DNA of 64,000 nucleotides from Bacteroidales bacterium (GTDB lineage Bacteria > Bacteroidota > Bacteroidia > Bacteroidales > UBA932), in assembly GCA_016281315.1 (NCBI GenBank), contig JAEEIJ010000002.1, forward strand, positions 1-64,000, read 5' to 3'. The translations under genes were made by a program, and so were the position numbers. Below, in pieces: positions 42,706 through 51,559 of the stretch (the stretch's first letter is position 1; the number at the start of each line of letters is the position of its first letter). The notes below the pieces were generated by a model. It saw only the letters and a program-made list of their open reading frames with translations, had not been told where the DNA came from and ran no database searches.

Positions 42706-45700
42706 ATGAAGAAATTCTTCAAAACTGTTCTGCTTACAGTCACTGCGATGATTGTGGGCACGGTCGCCTATGCCCAGGTGACCACCTCGTCCCTCGCGGG
42801 ACAGATCAGCGAGGAGGGCAGCGAGCCCCTGGCCGGCGCAACGGTCGTGGCCGTGCACGTTCCTTCCGGCACCCAGTACTACGGCATCACCAACGAGGCC
42901 GGCCGTTACACCATCCAGGGTATGCGCTCCGGCGGTCCCTACAAGGTGGAGATTTCCTACCTGGGAATGAATACCGTGGAGTACAACGACATCGTCCTCA
43001 AGCTGGGTGAGCCCTTCGAACTCAACGCCAACCTCGCATCGGCCAACGAACTGGAGGCCGTGACGGTGGTGGGCGAGTCCACGTTCGCCTCCCATATGAC
43101 GGGTGCGGGACAGAGCTTCAGCCTGTCTTCGGTGGAAAACGCCCCGAAGATCGACCGCAGCGTCTACGACATCGTGAAATTCACCCCGCAGGCTACGGTG
43201 AACAAGGACGGCGGTATCTCCTTCGCCGGTGCGAACAACCGCTACAACTCCTTCCAGATCGACGGTGCGATGGCCAACGATACCTTCGGCCTGTCTTCTG
43301 CCGGTACCAACGGCGGCCAGACGGGTGCCAACCCCGTGTCCATCGACGCCATTGAGGAAATCCAGGTGGTCGTAGCCCCCTTCGACGTAAGGCAGAGCGG
43401 TTTCACCGGCGGCGCCATCAACGCCATCACCAAGTCCGGTACCAACACCGTAAAGGGTTCGGGTTACACCTACCACTATACGCAGGACTTCATCGGCACG
43501 TCCGCCGGTCCCCGCTCGGAGTATGAAGATGTCAACGAGCCCCGCACCAAGTACGAAACCCAGAGCTCCGAAATCTACGGTTTCACCCTGGGCGGTCCCA
43601 TCATCAAGAACAAGCTCTTCTTCTTCGGCAGTCTGGAGTACACCAACAAGGCCTACCCCAATATCTACACGCCGCTCAACAAGAGCTATGAGAGCTACAT
43701 CGGTCAGAATAAAGACTCCCAGCTGCTCAAGAACGCCGTGAACGTGAACGGTCAGCAGTACGACCACCTCACCGCAGACCTTGCGCAGGCCGTCATCGAC
43801 CACTACACGAACACCTATGCCCCGGATGCCGTGGAGAACATTCTCCCGCATATGAAGAACACCCGTTCCTTCAGCGCGCTGGCCCGTCTGGACTGGAATA
43901 TCAACGACGCCAACAAGCTGATGTTCCGCTACCAGCTGAACAACGCCTTTATGGACAAGTACTCTTCCAACCTGGGCACCTACTACTTCGGCAATTCCAG
44001 TTATAAGCAGATGGCAAAAACCCATACGTTGGTGGCCGAACTGAACAGCCGTCTGGGCGACAACCTGCAGAATATGCTGCGCGTTTCCGCCGTGATGGAG
44101 CGCGACCACCGCGAGGTCCCTTACAACGGTGCCTGTATGTACATCCGCGACAACATCACCATCGACCTGGGTACGGAGTACTCCTCCGGCGCCAACTCGA
44201 TGGATTCGAACACCTTCACGATTACCGACAACCTGAGCTGGTTCGTGGGCAATCACGAAATCACCCTGGGTACGCACAATGAGATTTACACCTTCAACAA
44301 TCTCTTCCTGCAGTATGCCTACGGTGAATATATCTTCGACTCCCTGGCGGACTTCTTCAACAACAACGCCAACAAGTTCGAGTACCGTTACGCGGATCCT
44401 GCCGTTACCGGTTCCGACGACCCTCACTGGAAGGCCACCACTTATGCCGCCCAGTTCGGCGCCTACCTCCAGGACGAGTGGAAGCCCAGCCGCAACTTCA
44501 CCCTTACCTATGGTATCCGCGTGGATGTGCCGATGTACTTCAACAAACCCACGGAGAATCCGGAATTCAATGTGCATCCCATCGCCCTGGCCAATGACGA
44601 GTATGTGGGCGTCGTTCCCAAGCCCCAGCCGCTGTTCAGCCCCCGCGTGGGCTTCCGCTGGTTCCTGAACGACAGCCACACCAGTCTGCTGCGCGGCGGC
44701 GCCGGCCTCTTCACCGGACGCGTGCCGTTCGTGTGGATTTCCAACGCCTACAACAACACCGGTATGGAAACCAAACAGGTGAGCGTGGACAATCCGGGCT
44801 GGATGGGGAATGCCGCCGCCCTGAAGAATCCCAATCCTTATGAGGCTGTCGTCCAGAGCGGACTGGCCGCCGCCGGCGGTAAGGCCACCATCAACACCCT
44901 GAACGAGAACTTCAAGTACCCGCAGGTGTTCCGCGTGAACCTGGGCTATGAGCAGAACTTCGCCTATGGCTGGAAATTCACCTTCGACGGTCTCTTCTCC
45001 AAGACGCTCAACAACCTCTACGTGAAGAACCTGGCCCTCACCTCCAACAACGTGGTCTATGCCGTGAACAGCGAGGTGGGTCCCAGCGCTCCTTATTACA
45101 CGGTGGACGACAGCTATGCCGCCGTCATCGCCCTCCAGAACACCAACAAGGGTTACACTTATTCCCTTACCGGCAAACTGGAGAAGCACTTCAAATGGGG
45201 TCTGGACCTGATGGCCGCCTATACCTTCACCCGCGCCAAGAGCGTGAACGACGGTAAGAGTTCCGTCGCAAAGTCCAACTGGACCGCCAACTACTGCGTG
45301 GATCCCAACAGTCCGGACGAGGTCTCCTACTCCCTGTTCGACAAGCCGCACAAGATCATTGCGCTGGCTTCCTATACCAGCCCCATCTACGGGCGCATCT
45401 TCTCCACCAACGTCACCGTGAGCTATACCGCCGGCAGCGGCCAGCGCTATTCCTACACGATGAGCGAGACGCCGGATTTCAACGGCGACGGCCAGAAGGG
45501 CAACAACCTGATGTACATCCCCACCGCCAATGAAATCGGCGAGATGAACTGGACGGATCCGGCCGATGCGGTGCTCTTCGAGAAATTCATCCGTCAGGAT
45601 CCCTACCTGAACAGCCATCGCGGCCAGTGGTCGGAGCGCTTCGGCGGCATCCAGCCGTTCGAACACCACTTCGACGTTCACTTCTCCCAGAACATCTTCT

Positions 45701-45948
45701 TCGACCCCGCCAACAAGCGCAAGGTGGAGATTATGCTGGATATCCTGAATTTCTCCAACCTCCTCAACCGCGAGTGGGGCGTTTACTACAGCCCGAGCTG
45801 GAACCGTAACATCCTTGCTCTGGACAAGCTTACCGCAGATCGTCAGGGCAACTATACGCCCACCTATTCGTTCAACCCCAGGCCCATCTACACCAGCGAT
45901 TTCGAATCCCGCTGGAGAATGCAGCTGGGTGTGCGTCTGACCTTCTAA
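42706..45948 (+). CDS. TonB-dependent receptor with carboxypeptidase-regulatory-like N-terminal domain
   Basis: The 1080-residue product has a signal peptide (to AYAQ, about residue 23), a CarboxypepD_reg-like beta-sandwich (about 25-110), a plug (about 120-260, QSFSLSSVENAPKIDRSVYD and VAPFDVRQSGFTGGAINAIT), then a large beta-barrel ending in Phe (VRLTF). It is of the Oar-like type rather than a classical SusC. It should import or bind a large ligand at the outer membrane, powered by TonB. It is followed after 12 bases by a 1385-residue surface lipoprotein, its likely partner. The start is ATG at 42706 by the signal peptide. Confidence 0.9.
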   Translation: MKKFFKTVLLTVTAMIVGTVAYAQVTTSSLAGQISEEGSEPLAGATVVAVHVPSGTQYYGITNEAGRYTIQGMRSGGPYKVEISYLGMNTVEYNDIVLKLGEPFELNANLASANELEAVTVVGESTFASHMTGAGQSFSLSSVENAPKIDRSVYDIVKFTPQATVNKDGGISFAGANNRYNSFQIDGAMANDTFGLSSAGTNGGQTGANPVSIDAIEEIQVVVAPFDVRQSGFTGGAINAITKSGTNTVKGSGYTYHYTQDFIGTSAGPRSEYEDVNEPRTKYETQSSEIYGFTLGGPIIKNKLFFFGSLEYTNKAYPNIYTPLNKSYESYIGQNKDSQLLKNAVNVNGQQYDHLTADLAQAVIDHYTNTYAPDAVENILPHMKNTRSFSALARLDWNINDANKLMFRYQLNNAFMDKYSSNLGTYYFGNSSYKQMAKTHTLVAELNSRLGDNLQNMLRVSAVMERDHREVPYNGACMYIRDNITIDLGTEYSSGANSMDSNTFTITDNLSWFVGNHEITLGTHNEIYTFNNLFLQYAYGEYIFDSLADFFNNNANKFEYRYADPAVTGSDDPHWKATTYAAQFGAYLQDEWKPSRNFTLTYGIRVDVPMYFNKPTENPEFNVHPIALANDEYVGVVPKPQPLFSPRVGFRWFLNDSHTSLLRGGAGLFTGRVPFVWISNAYNNTGMETKQVSVDNPGWMGNAAALKNPNPYEAVVQSGLAAAGGKATINTLNENFKYPQVFRVNLGYEQNFAYGWKFTFDGLFSKTLNNLYVKNLALTSNNVVYAVNSEVGPSAPYYTVDDSYAAVIALQNTNKGYTYSLTGKLEKHFKWGLDLMAAYTFTRAKSVNDGKSSVAKSNWTANYCVDPNSPDEVSYSLFDKPHKIIALASYTSPIYGRIFSTNVTVSYTAGSGQRYSYTMSETPDFNGDGQKGNNLMYIPTANEIGEMNWTDPADAVLFEKFIRQDPYLNSHRGQWSERFGGIQPFEHHFDVHFSQNIFFDPANKRKVEIMLDILNFSNLLNREWGVYYSPSWNRNILALDKLTADRQGNYTPTYSFNPRPIYTSDFESRWRMQLGVRLTF

Positions 45949-45960
45949 TTCCACGCGACT

Positions 45961-48900
45961 ATGAGAAAACTTATCAATACCATCCTTACCCTGGCCGCCG
46001 GCATCACCCTTCTTGCCGCCTGCCAGGAGAAAACCGGCGACCTGAATTTTGCCACCAACCTCAGCGTGGATAAGAACGAGGTCGTCCTGGAAGCCGCAGG
46101 CGCACAGGCCACGGTTACTCTCACCGCCAACGGCGAATGGATCGCCGTCGCTCCGGACTGGCTGCACGTGAGCCCCGGCTCGGGCTCCGGCAATGCCGTC
46201 CTCACCATCACCGCCCCGGACAACGAAAACGAGTTCAAAGAAATGATGGGTCCCCGCGGCCAGGTGCTGTACATCTACGGCGAGGGCGTTACGCTCCAGG
46301 TGGCCATCAAACAGGGCGGCCTGGATGCGCTGGATGCCACCCGCATCTACAAGAAAATCAGTTCTATGGCCGAATTTGATGCCGGAAAGAGCTACATCGT
46401 GGCATTTACCTTCGACGACGTCCTGTATGCCGGCGACGCTTGGCCCGGAACTCCCGGCAGCGGCCGTTATGAGTACTGGTGCCAGAAGCCTCCGGTGGTC
46501 GTGGATGAGGACGGAAGCATCACCTATCAGGATGCATCCCTGGCCTTTAACTTCAAGGCCCTGGAAGGTGGCAACTACGCCATCCAGGAGCCCGGTGGCG
46601 GCTATATCTATCAGAGCAAGGGCTACAAGACGTCCTTCTATGCTGCTGCAACTCCCGCGGAAGGAGACGCCTGGTCGATTTCCTTCAACGAAGAGGGCCA
46701 GGTCATTCTTACCAATATGACGGAAGCCCATTCCAATGGTATCCTTCAGTATATGAAGAGCAACTACCAGGAGTTCTGCTGCGAAGCCACTTATCCGGCG
46801 TCGAACTGCTATGCGCTCTACCTTTATAAGGACGAGGCCGCTCCCACCGATGAAATCCTGAACGTGGAAGACCTCACCGTGGAGGCCGATGCCACCGCGG
46901 CCAGCATCCCCGTCACCTCGAACAAGACCTGGACCGTGCGTAACCACGACGAGTGGATCAACAGCTTCGCCAAGAACCAGGACGGCACCGCCATCGAGGT
47001 TACCTTCGACGCGAACGAAGGCGCCACCGCGGCCCGCGAGGCCAGCTTCACCGTTATCGGCGAGACCACCAACAAGGTCGTCAAGCTCATCCAGAAGGCT
47101 CCCGTGGTGGAGATCAATGTGGCGGACAAGACCGTCGCCGTGGGCAGAACCGTGGCGGCCGGCGTGAGCTCCAACTCGAAGGGCGAAATCAGCTACGTGT
47201 CCAACGATACGGGTATCGCCACCGTGAGCGCGCAGGGTGTCATCACCGGCGTCGCCCCGGGTGAGACCACCATTACGGCTACTGTGGCCGAATACGGCAT
47301 CTATCCCGAAGCCTCCAAAGACTTCAAGGTCACCGTCACCGAGGCGATGCCCGAGGTGACCACCGTAGCCGGCATCACCGAGCAGATCACCGCCACTTCT
47401 TCCAGCAACGCCAGTGCCTATGAGGCCAATCTGACCGGTGCTGTAGTCTCCTATGTGAACGGCAGCAACGTCTTCATCGAGGACGCCAGCGGCGCCATTC
47501 TGCTCTACCTGAAGGATTCCGGTTTCAAGGCCGGCGATACCATTAAGGGCAAGGTGAGCGGTACCGGTTACAAGTACAACGGTCTGCCGGAAATCACCGC
47601 CCTGGGTACGGAATACACCAAGGGCACGGGCGGCACCATTCCGCTCACGGAAATCACCATCGCCCAGCTCCTGGCGAACTTCGACGCCAACATCAGCCGC
47701 CGTGTCGTCATCAAGGGCTGCAAGGTCACCGACGGAATCGGCAGCGGAGACCGCAACGGTAAGATTTCCCAGGGCGAAAGTGAGATTGCCCTCTACGACA
47801 AGACCAAGAACGTGGTGCTCGCGCAGGATGCCGAGGGTGACCTCATCGCCTATCCTTGCCCGAACAACGCCACCAAGCAGCTTGCGGTCTTCGAGAGCTC
47901 CGAATTCACCCCTGCCGGCGGCGTGGTGACAACGCTCACCGTCTCCGACAAGACCGTCCAGGTGGGTAAGACCGTATCGGCCGATGTTCAGACGAATTCG
48001 CCCGGCGCAATTACCTATACCTCCGACAACGCCGGCATCGCCCGGGTGGACGCCCAGGGTACTATCACCGGTGTCTCCGAGGGCGAGACCAACATCAACG
48101 TATCCCTGGCCGCCAGCGGCGACTATGAGGCCAAGACGGCTTCCTTCAAGGTAACCGTAACGGCCGCTCCCAGCGTGGAACCGTCCACCGTGGCGGAAAT
48201 CACCTCCCAGATTACGGCCACCTCTTCCAGCAGCCCCAGCAGCTATTCGGCCAACCTGACCGGTGCGGTGGTGTCCTACGTGAACGGGAAGAATGTCTTC
48301 CTGGAAGACGCTTCCGGCGCCATCCTGCTGTACCTTTCCGATGCGAACCACGGTCTCAAGGCCGGCGATACCATCTCCGGCAAGGTGAGCGGTACCGGTT
48401 ACAAGTACAACGGCCTGCCGGAAATCACCTCCCTGGGTACGGAATACACCAAGGGCGAAAATGGCACCATTCCGCTGACGGAAATGACCATTGCGGACCT
48501 GAATGCGAACTTCGACGCCAATATCAGCCGCCGTATCGTCATCAAGGGCGTAACGGTGACCAAGGGCGTGAACGGCTCCGTCAGCGCTGAACGTAGCGGC
48601 GAGATTTCGCAGAATGGAAGTACCATCGTTCTCCGCGACCAGACCAAGTCCGTGGTTGTGGCCAAGGACGCCCAGGGTGACGTGCTTGGTTATCCTCTTC
48701 CGTACAACACCACCAAGCAGTTCGGTATCTGGGCCACCTCCGACTTCACCGAAGGCGGCAGCGGCAGTCAGACCATAGTGCCCACCATTACCGTGTCCGA
48801 CAAGACCGTCCAGGTGGGTAAGACCGTATCGGCCGATGTCCAGACGAATTCGCCCGGCGCGATAACCTATAGCTCCGGCAACACCGGCGTGGCTACCGTG

Positions 48901-50118
48901 GACGCCCAGGGTACTATCACCGGCATTGCGGTAGGTGAGGCCACCATTACCGTGTCCCTCGCCGCCAGCGGGAACTACGAAGCCAAACAGGCCACCTTCA
49001 AGGTGACCGTGACCGAGGCTTCCCAGGGCGGCGGCAACGACGGCTCCCTTGAGCATCCGTATACGGCATCCGAGGCCGCTGCAAAAGCGGCTGCCGGTGA
49101 TACGGGGACCTACTATATTACCGGTAAGGTGACCAAGGTCGCCTATCAGTTCAATGCCGGTGGTACCGCCAGCGTCTGGCTGGACGAAAACGGCCAGTCA
49201 GAGTCGCTGTTCGAGGGTTATAGACTCAAATACATCGGAAACGTGAACTGGGTAGCCGGCAATGCGCTGCTCACAGTGGGCGACAATCTTGTCATCAACG
49301 GAAAGCTGAAACTGTACACGCCTTCCAGCGGGAGTCCCGTTTCCGAAACCGACGGCGGTTACATCGTGTCCTGGAACGGCAAGACCAAGGCCCTAAGCGT
49401 GCCTACGGTCACTCCCACCCCGGATAACGACAACAAGCAGATTGCTGTAGCGTGGACTGGAGCAACGGGAACGGATGCGGCCATCAGCTACGTGGTCAAG
49501 TGCGGCACGCAGAGCATTGATGCCACTGCCGCCGGCCGCCACGTCTTCACGATGGATGCCTATGGCACCTACGAGGTCTCCGTCGAGGCTTCTGCCTCCG
49601 ACGCCATCGGCTCCTCGGCTACGGCCTCTGCCACCCTCACGGATCCCACTTCCGGCGGTGGCGGTAGTCAGCAGTATAAACTGGACGGGACCATCACCGG
49701 CGGGTCCAACGGTTATGCGGCAGAGTCGGAAATCACCCAAAACAATATTACTTGGAAGGTGATGGCCAATACCACTATGAGTCCTTGGCGTATTGGCGGA
49801 AAGAGCATTACCAATGAGAATCGTCCGGTGTACAGCACGACGGCTTTGTCGTTCGATGTCAAGGAAGTGGCGCTTGAGCATGGTGCCGCCTCCAGCATCA
49901 CAGTCAATTCCGTAAAGTTGATTGTGTCCACCAATTCAAATTTCTCGGATCCGGTATCTGAACTGACGGGTACATTTGCTGCCAGCAGCACCCTTAAGTT
50001 TGAACGTCCTTCCGGTACTTCTTGGAAGAACTGCTATTTCAAGATAATCTACAACGTGACGGTGAGCGTATCTTCCAACAAGTTCGTCGAATTCAAGAGC
50101 GCGACCTTCAGCGAGTAA
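45961..50118 (+). CDS. Very large modular surface lipoprotein (BACON, Big_2 and OB-fold repeats)
   Basis: The 1385-residue product has a lipoprotein signal (GITLLAAC, Cys near 21). Modules in rough order: BACON-like (30-118), an unassigned beta domain (120-300), BACON-like (300-380), Big_2 Ig-like (383-460), OB-fold unit (465-655), Big_2 (658-738), OB-fold unit (740-940), Big_2 (943-1022), a third OB-like unit (1030-1145), an Fn3/Ig-like unit and a C-terminal beta domain. The OB units carry VFIEDASGAILLYL and VFLEDASGAILLYL, similar to OB folds that accompany secreted nucleases and to DUF5689. It probably displays ligand-binding arms, plausibly for nucleic acid, next to the upstream receptor. 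A strong terminator follows. Confidence 0.8.
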   Translation: MRKLINTILTLAAGITLLAACQEKTGDLNFATNLSVDKNEVVLEAAGAQATVTLTANGEWIAVAPDWLHVSPGSGSGNAVLTITAPDNENEFKEMMGPRGQVLYIYGEGVTLQVAIKQGGLDALDATRIYKKISSMAEFDAGKSYIVAFTFDDVLYAGDAWPGTPGSGRYEYWCQKPPVVVDEDGSITYQDASLAFNFKALEGGNYAIQEPGGGYIYQSKGYKTSFYAAATPAEGDAWSISFNEEGQVILTNMTEAHSNGILQYMKSNYQEFCCEATYPASNCYALYLYKDEAAPTDEILNVEDLTVEADATAASIPVTSNKTWTVRNHDEWINSFAKNQDGTAIEVTFDANEGATAAREASFTVIGETTNKVVKLIQKAPVVEINVADKTVAVGRTVAAGVSSNSKGEISYVSNDTGIATVSAQGVITGVAPGETTITATVAEYGIYPEASKDFKVTVTEAMPEVTTVAGITEQITATSSSNASAYEANLTGAVVSYVNGSNVFIEDASGAILLYLKDSGFKAGDTIKGKVSGTGYKYNGLPEITALGTEYTKGTGGTIPLTEITIAQLLANFDANISRRVVIKGCKVTDGIGSGDRNGKISQGESEIALYDKTKNVVLAQDAEGDLIAYPCPNNATKQLAVFESSEFTPAGGVVTTLTVSDKTVQVGKTVSADVQTNSPGAITYTSDNAGIARVDAQGTITGVSEGETNINVSLAASGDYEAKTASFKVTVTAAPSVEPSTVAEITSQITATSSSSPSSYSANLTGAVVSYVNGKNVFLEDASGAILLYLSDANHGLKAGDTISGKVSGTGYKYNGLPEITSLGTEYTKGENGTIPLTEMTIADLNANFDANISRRIVIKGVTVTKGVNGSVSAERSGEISQNGSTIVLRDQTKSVVVAKDAQGDVLGYPLPYNTTKQFGIWATSDFTEGGSGSQTIVPTITVSDKTVQVGKTVSADVQTNSPGAITYSSGNTGVATVDAQGTITGIAVGEATITVSLAASGNYEAKQATFKVTVTEASQGGGNDGSLEHPYTASEAAAKAAAGDTGTYYITGKVTKVAYQFNAGGTASVWLDENGQSESLFEGYRLKYIGNVNWVAGNALLTVGDNLVINGKLKLYTPSSGSPVSETDGGYIVSWNGKTKALSVPTVTPTPDNDNKQIAVAWTGATGTDAAISYVVKCGTQSIDATAAGRHVFTMDAYGTYEVSVEASASDAIGSSATASATLTDPTSGGGGSQQYKLDGTITGGSNGYAAESEITQNNITWKVMANTTMSPWRIGGKSITNENRPVYSTTALSFDVKEVALEHGAASSITVNSVKLIVSTNSNFSDPVSELTGTFAASSTLKFERPSGTSWKNCYFKIIYNVTVSVSSNKFVEFKSATFSE

Positions 50119-50140
50119 CTGAGTCACCTTGAGAATGCTT

Positions 50141-50178
50141 AAAAAGGCGCGGTCCCGGGGAGGGACCGCGCCTTTTTT
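50141..50178 (+). terminator. Strong intrinsic terminator after the 1385-residue lipoprotein gene
   Basis: A perfect 16-base stem (AAAAAGGCGCGGTCCC, 50141-50156, with 50162-50177) and a 5-base loop, ending in six T. The A-run at the 5' side means it could also stop transcription from the other direction. Confidence 0.92.
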
Positions 50179-50197
50179 ATATTTTTTCAATTAACAT

Positions 50198-50228
50198 TTT
50201 GTAAATTACAAATTGTTAAATATCTTTG
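50198..50228 (+). promoter_or_regulatory. Promoter of the AAA ATPase gene
   Basis: TTTG (50198-50201) and TATCTTTG (50221-50228) with 19 bases between, a full match to the Bacteroidetes promoter. The start codon is 27 bases further on. Confidence 0.75.
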
Positions 50229-50254
50229 TAGTAAAGAGTATAGAAGGAGAGAAT

Positions 50255-51388
50255 ATGATTAATAATCCATTCATAACAAAGGGATATGCAGGTGAAGCAT
50301 TGTTCTGCGACAGGGAGAAAGAGACGCAGCTCCTGCTGGACAACCTTCAAAGCGGGATGGACACCGTCCTCATTTCTCCCCGCCGTTATGGGAAATCGGG
50401 GCTCATCCTGCACGTTTTCGACCAGCTAAAAAAGATTGCGCCGGAGTACCATACGCTATACACCGATATCTCGGCCACTTCCTCCCTGAACGGTTTTCTG
50501 GATGCGGTTTCCGCCGCCATTCTGTCGGCCTTTCCCCAAAAAACAACATTGGGGAAGCGGTTCTTCTCTTTCCTGAAAGGACTCCGGCCATTTTTCAGGC
50601 TGAACGAAAAGACCGGCGCTATGGAAGTTCATCTGGAACTGGTCTCCCAGATACAGAAAGAAGCCACGCTTAAACAGCTGCTGGATCTGCTGGAGAATGC
50701 TCCGGAGCCAGTTGCACTGGCCATTGACGAGTTCCAGACGATAACGGAGTACCCGGAAAAGAACGTGGAGGCCCTGCTGCGCTCGCAAATTCAGCATATG
50801 CACAACGTGCGTTTCATCTTTTGCGGGAGCAAACGGAGAATGATGGTCTCTATGTTCAACGATGCAGCTAGGCCGTTCTATGCCAGTAGCACCACGCTGC
50901 ATCTGCACAAACTGGACAGGGATGTTTACGGGCAGTTCATCCGCCGGCTGTTTGACGAGGAAGGAAGGTCCATCCGGGACGACGCCCTGGAATATGTACT
51001 TGAGTGGACGCGTTGCCACACCTATTACACACAGCTGCTTTGTCACGCCCTGTTCAATAACGGGGCACGTGAAATCACGCTGGACGTAGTCTATGCCGTG
51101 TGCCGGGATATCCTGGAGAACCTAAGTGAAAATTACCTCCTGCTCCGGGAAATACTTCCCACCCAGCAGTGGCGCCTCCTCACCGGCATCGCCAGAGAAG
51201 GAAGCGTCAAACAGATTACAGCCAGCGCATTTATCTCCAAATACAAGATAGGCAGCGCCGCAACCGCTCTTCGGGCCGTCCAGTCCCTGGAAGAAAAGGA
51301 ACTCGTTCTGAAGCATCTGTCCGTGGATGAAGTCTCCTATGAGGTTTACGACGTCTTCTTCTCCCACTGGCTGGAGAGGGACTTCTGA
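50255..51388 (+). CDS. AAA-type ATPase with C-terminal winged helix (archaeal ATPase family)
   Basis: The 377-residue product has a Walker A loop (ISPRRYGKSGLIL near residue 38), Walker B (VALAIDEFQTI near 155) and a sensor-like arginine region, then a C-terminal winged-helix-like part (SAFISKYKIGSAATALRAVQ). Members of this family are common in Bacteroidetes and archaea and have no settled function. It is less GC-rich than both flanking operons, lacks the GGCCGAT word and has its own promoter, so it looks like an insertion into the receptor region. ATG at 50255 (MINNPFITKG) is the family start. Confidence 0.85.
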   Translation: MINNPFITKGYAGEALFCDREKETQLLLDNLQSGMDTVLISPRRYGKSGLILHVFDQLKKIAPEYHTLYTDISATSSLNGFLDAVSAAILSAFPQKTTLGKRFFSFLKGLRPFFRLNEKTGAMEVHLELVSQIQKEATLKQLLDLLENAPEPVALAIDEFQTITEYPEKNVEALLRSQIQHMHNVRFIFCGSKRRMMVSMFNDAARPFYASSTTLHLHKLDRDVYGQFIRRLFDEEGRSIRDDALEYVLEWTRCHTYYTQLLCHALFNNGAREITLDVVYAVCRDILENLSENYLLLREILPTQQWRLLTGIAREGSVKQITASAFISKYKIGSAATALRAVQSLEEKELVLKHLSVDEVSYEVYDVFFSHWLERDF

Positions 51389-51492
51389 CATTGTTCCCGA
51401 ATAATCTCCTTCAGCCCTTTCCCAAAAGGGCCGGTGTGCACCAGAGGTCTTCTGTGCTTAATAAAGCCCAAAACGCACTTTTCCCGCGCCTG

Positions 51493-51523
51493 TTTGAAAA
51501 ACCTCGAAAAAATGTTATATTTG
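51493..51523 (+). promoter_or_regulatory. Promoter of the six-gene nuclease operon
   Basis: TTTG (51493-51496) and TATATTTG (51516-51523), spacing 19, followed by a 30-base leader before the first gene. The remaining bases between the ATPase gene and this promoter (51389-51492) hold no feature I can support. Confidence 0.72.
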
Positions 51524-51559
51524 TAAACTGGAACAATAATCAATACTAACTATAAAGCA

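Noticed and set aside
42688..49056. A 2122-codon open frame on the minus strand across the receptor and large lipoprotein genes
   Set aside because: It is antisense to two clear plus-strand genes, has no recognisable domain, and arises because GC-rich codon bias removes stops on the opposite strand. Similar long antisense frames occur opposite topA, the class A PBP, pepP and both nuclease-operon receptors.
42706..50118. Classical SusC/SusD polysaccharide utilisation pair
   Set aside because: The receptor lacks the usual SusC features and the lipoprotein partner is not a helical TPR-type SusD. There are no glycoside hydrolases or sugar-sensing regulators in either operon.
51346..51543. A 65-codon minus-strand frame between the ATPase gene and the nuclease operon
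   Set aside because: The translated sequence has some protein-like character (FFKQAREKCVLGFIKHRRP), but it overlaps the operon promoter and the ATPase 3' end and matches no family I recognise. A gene remnant is possible but not supported.
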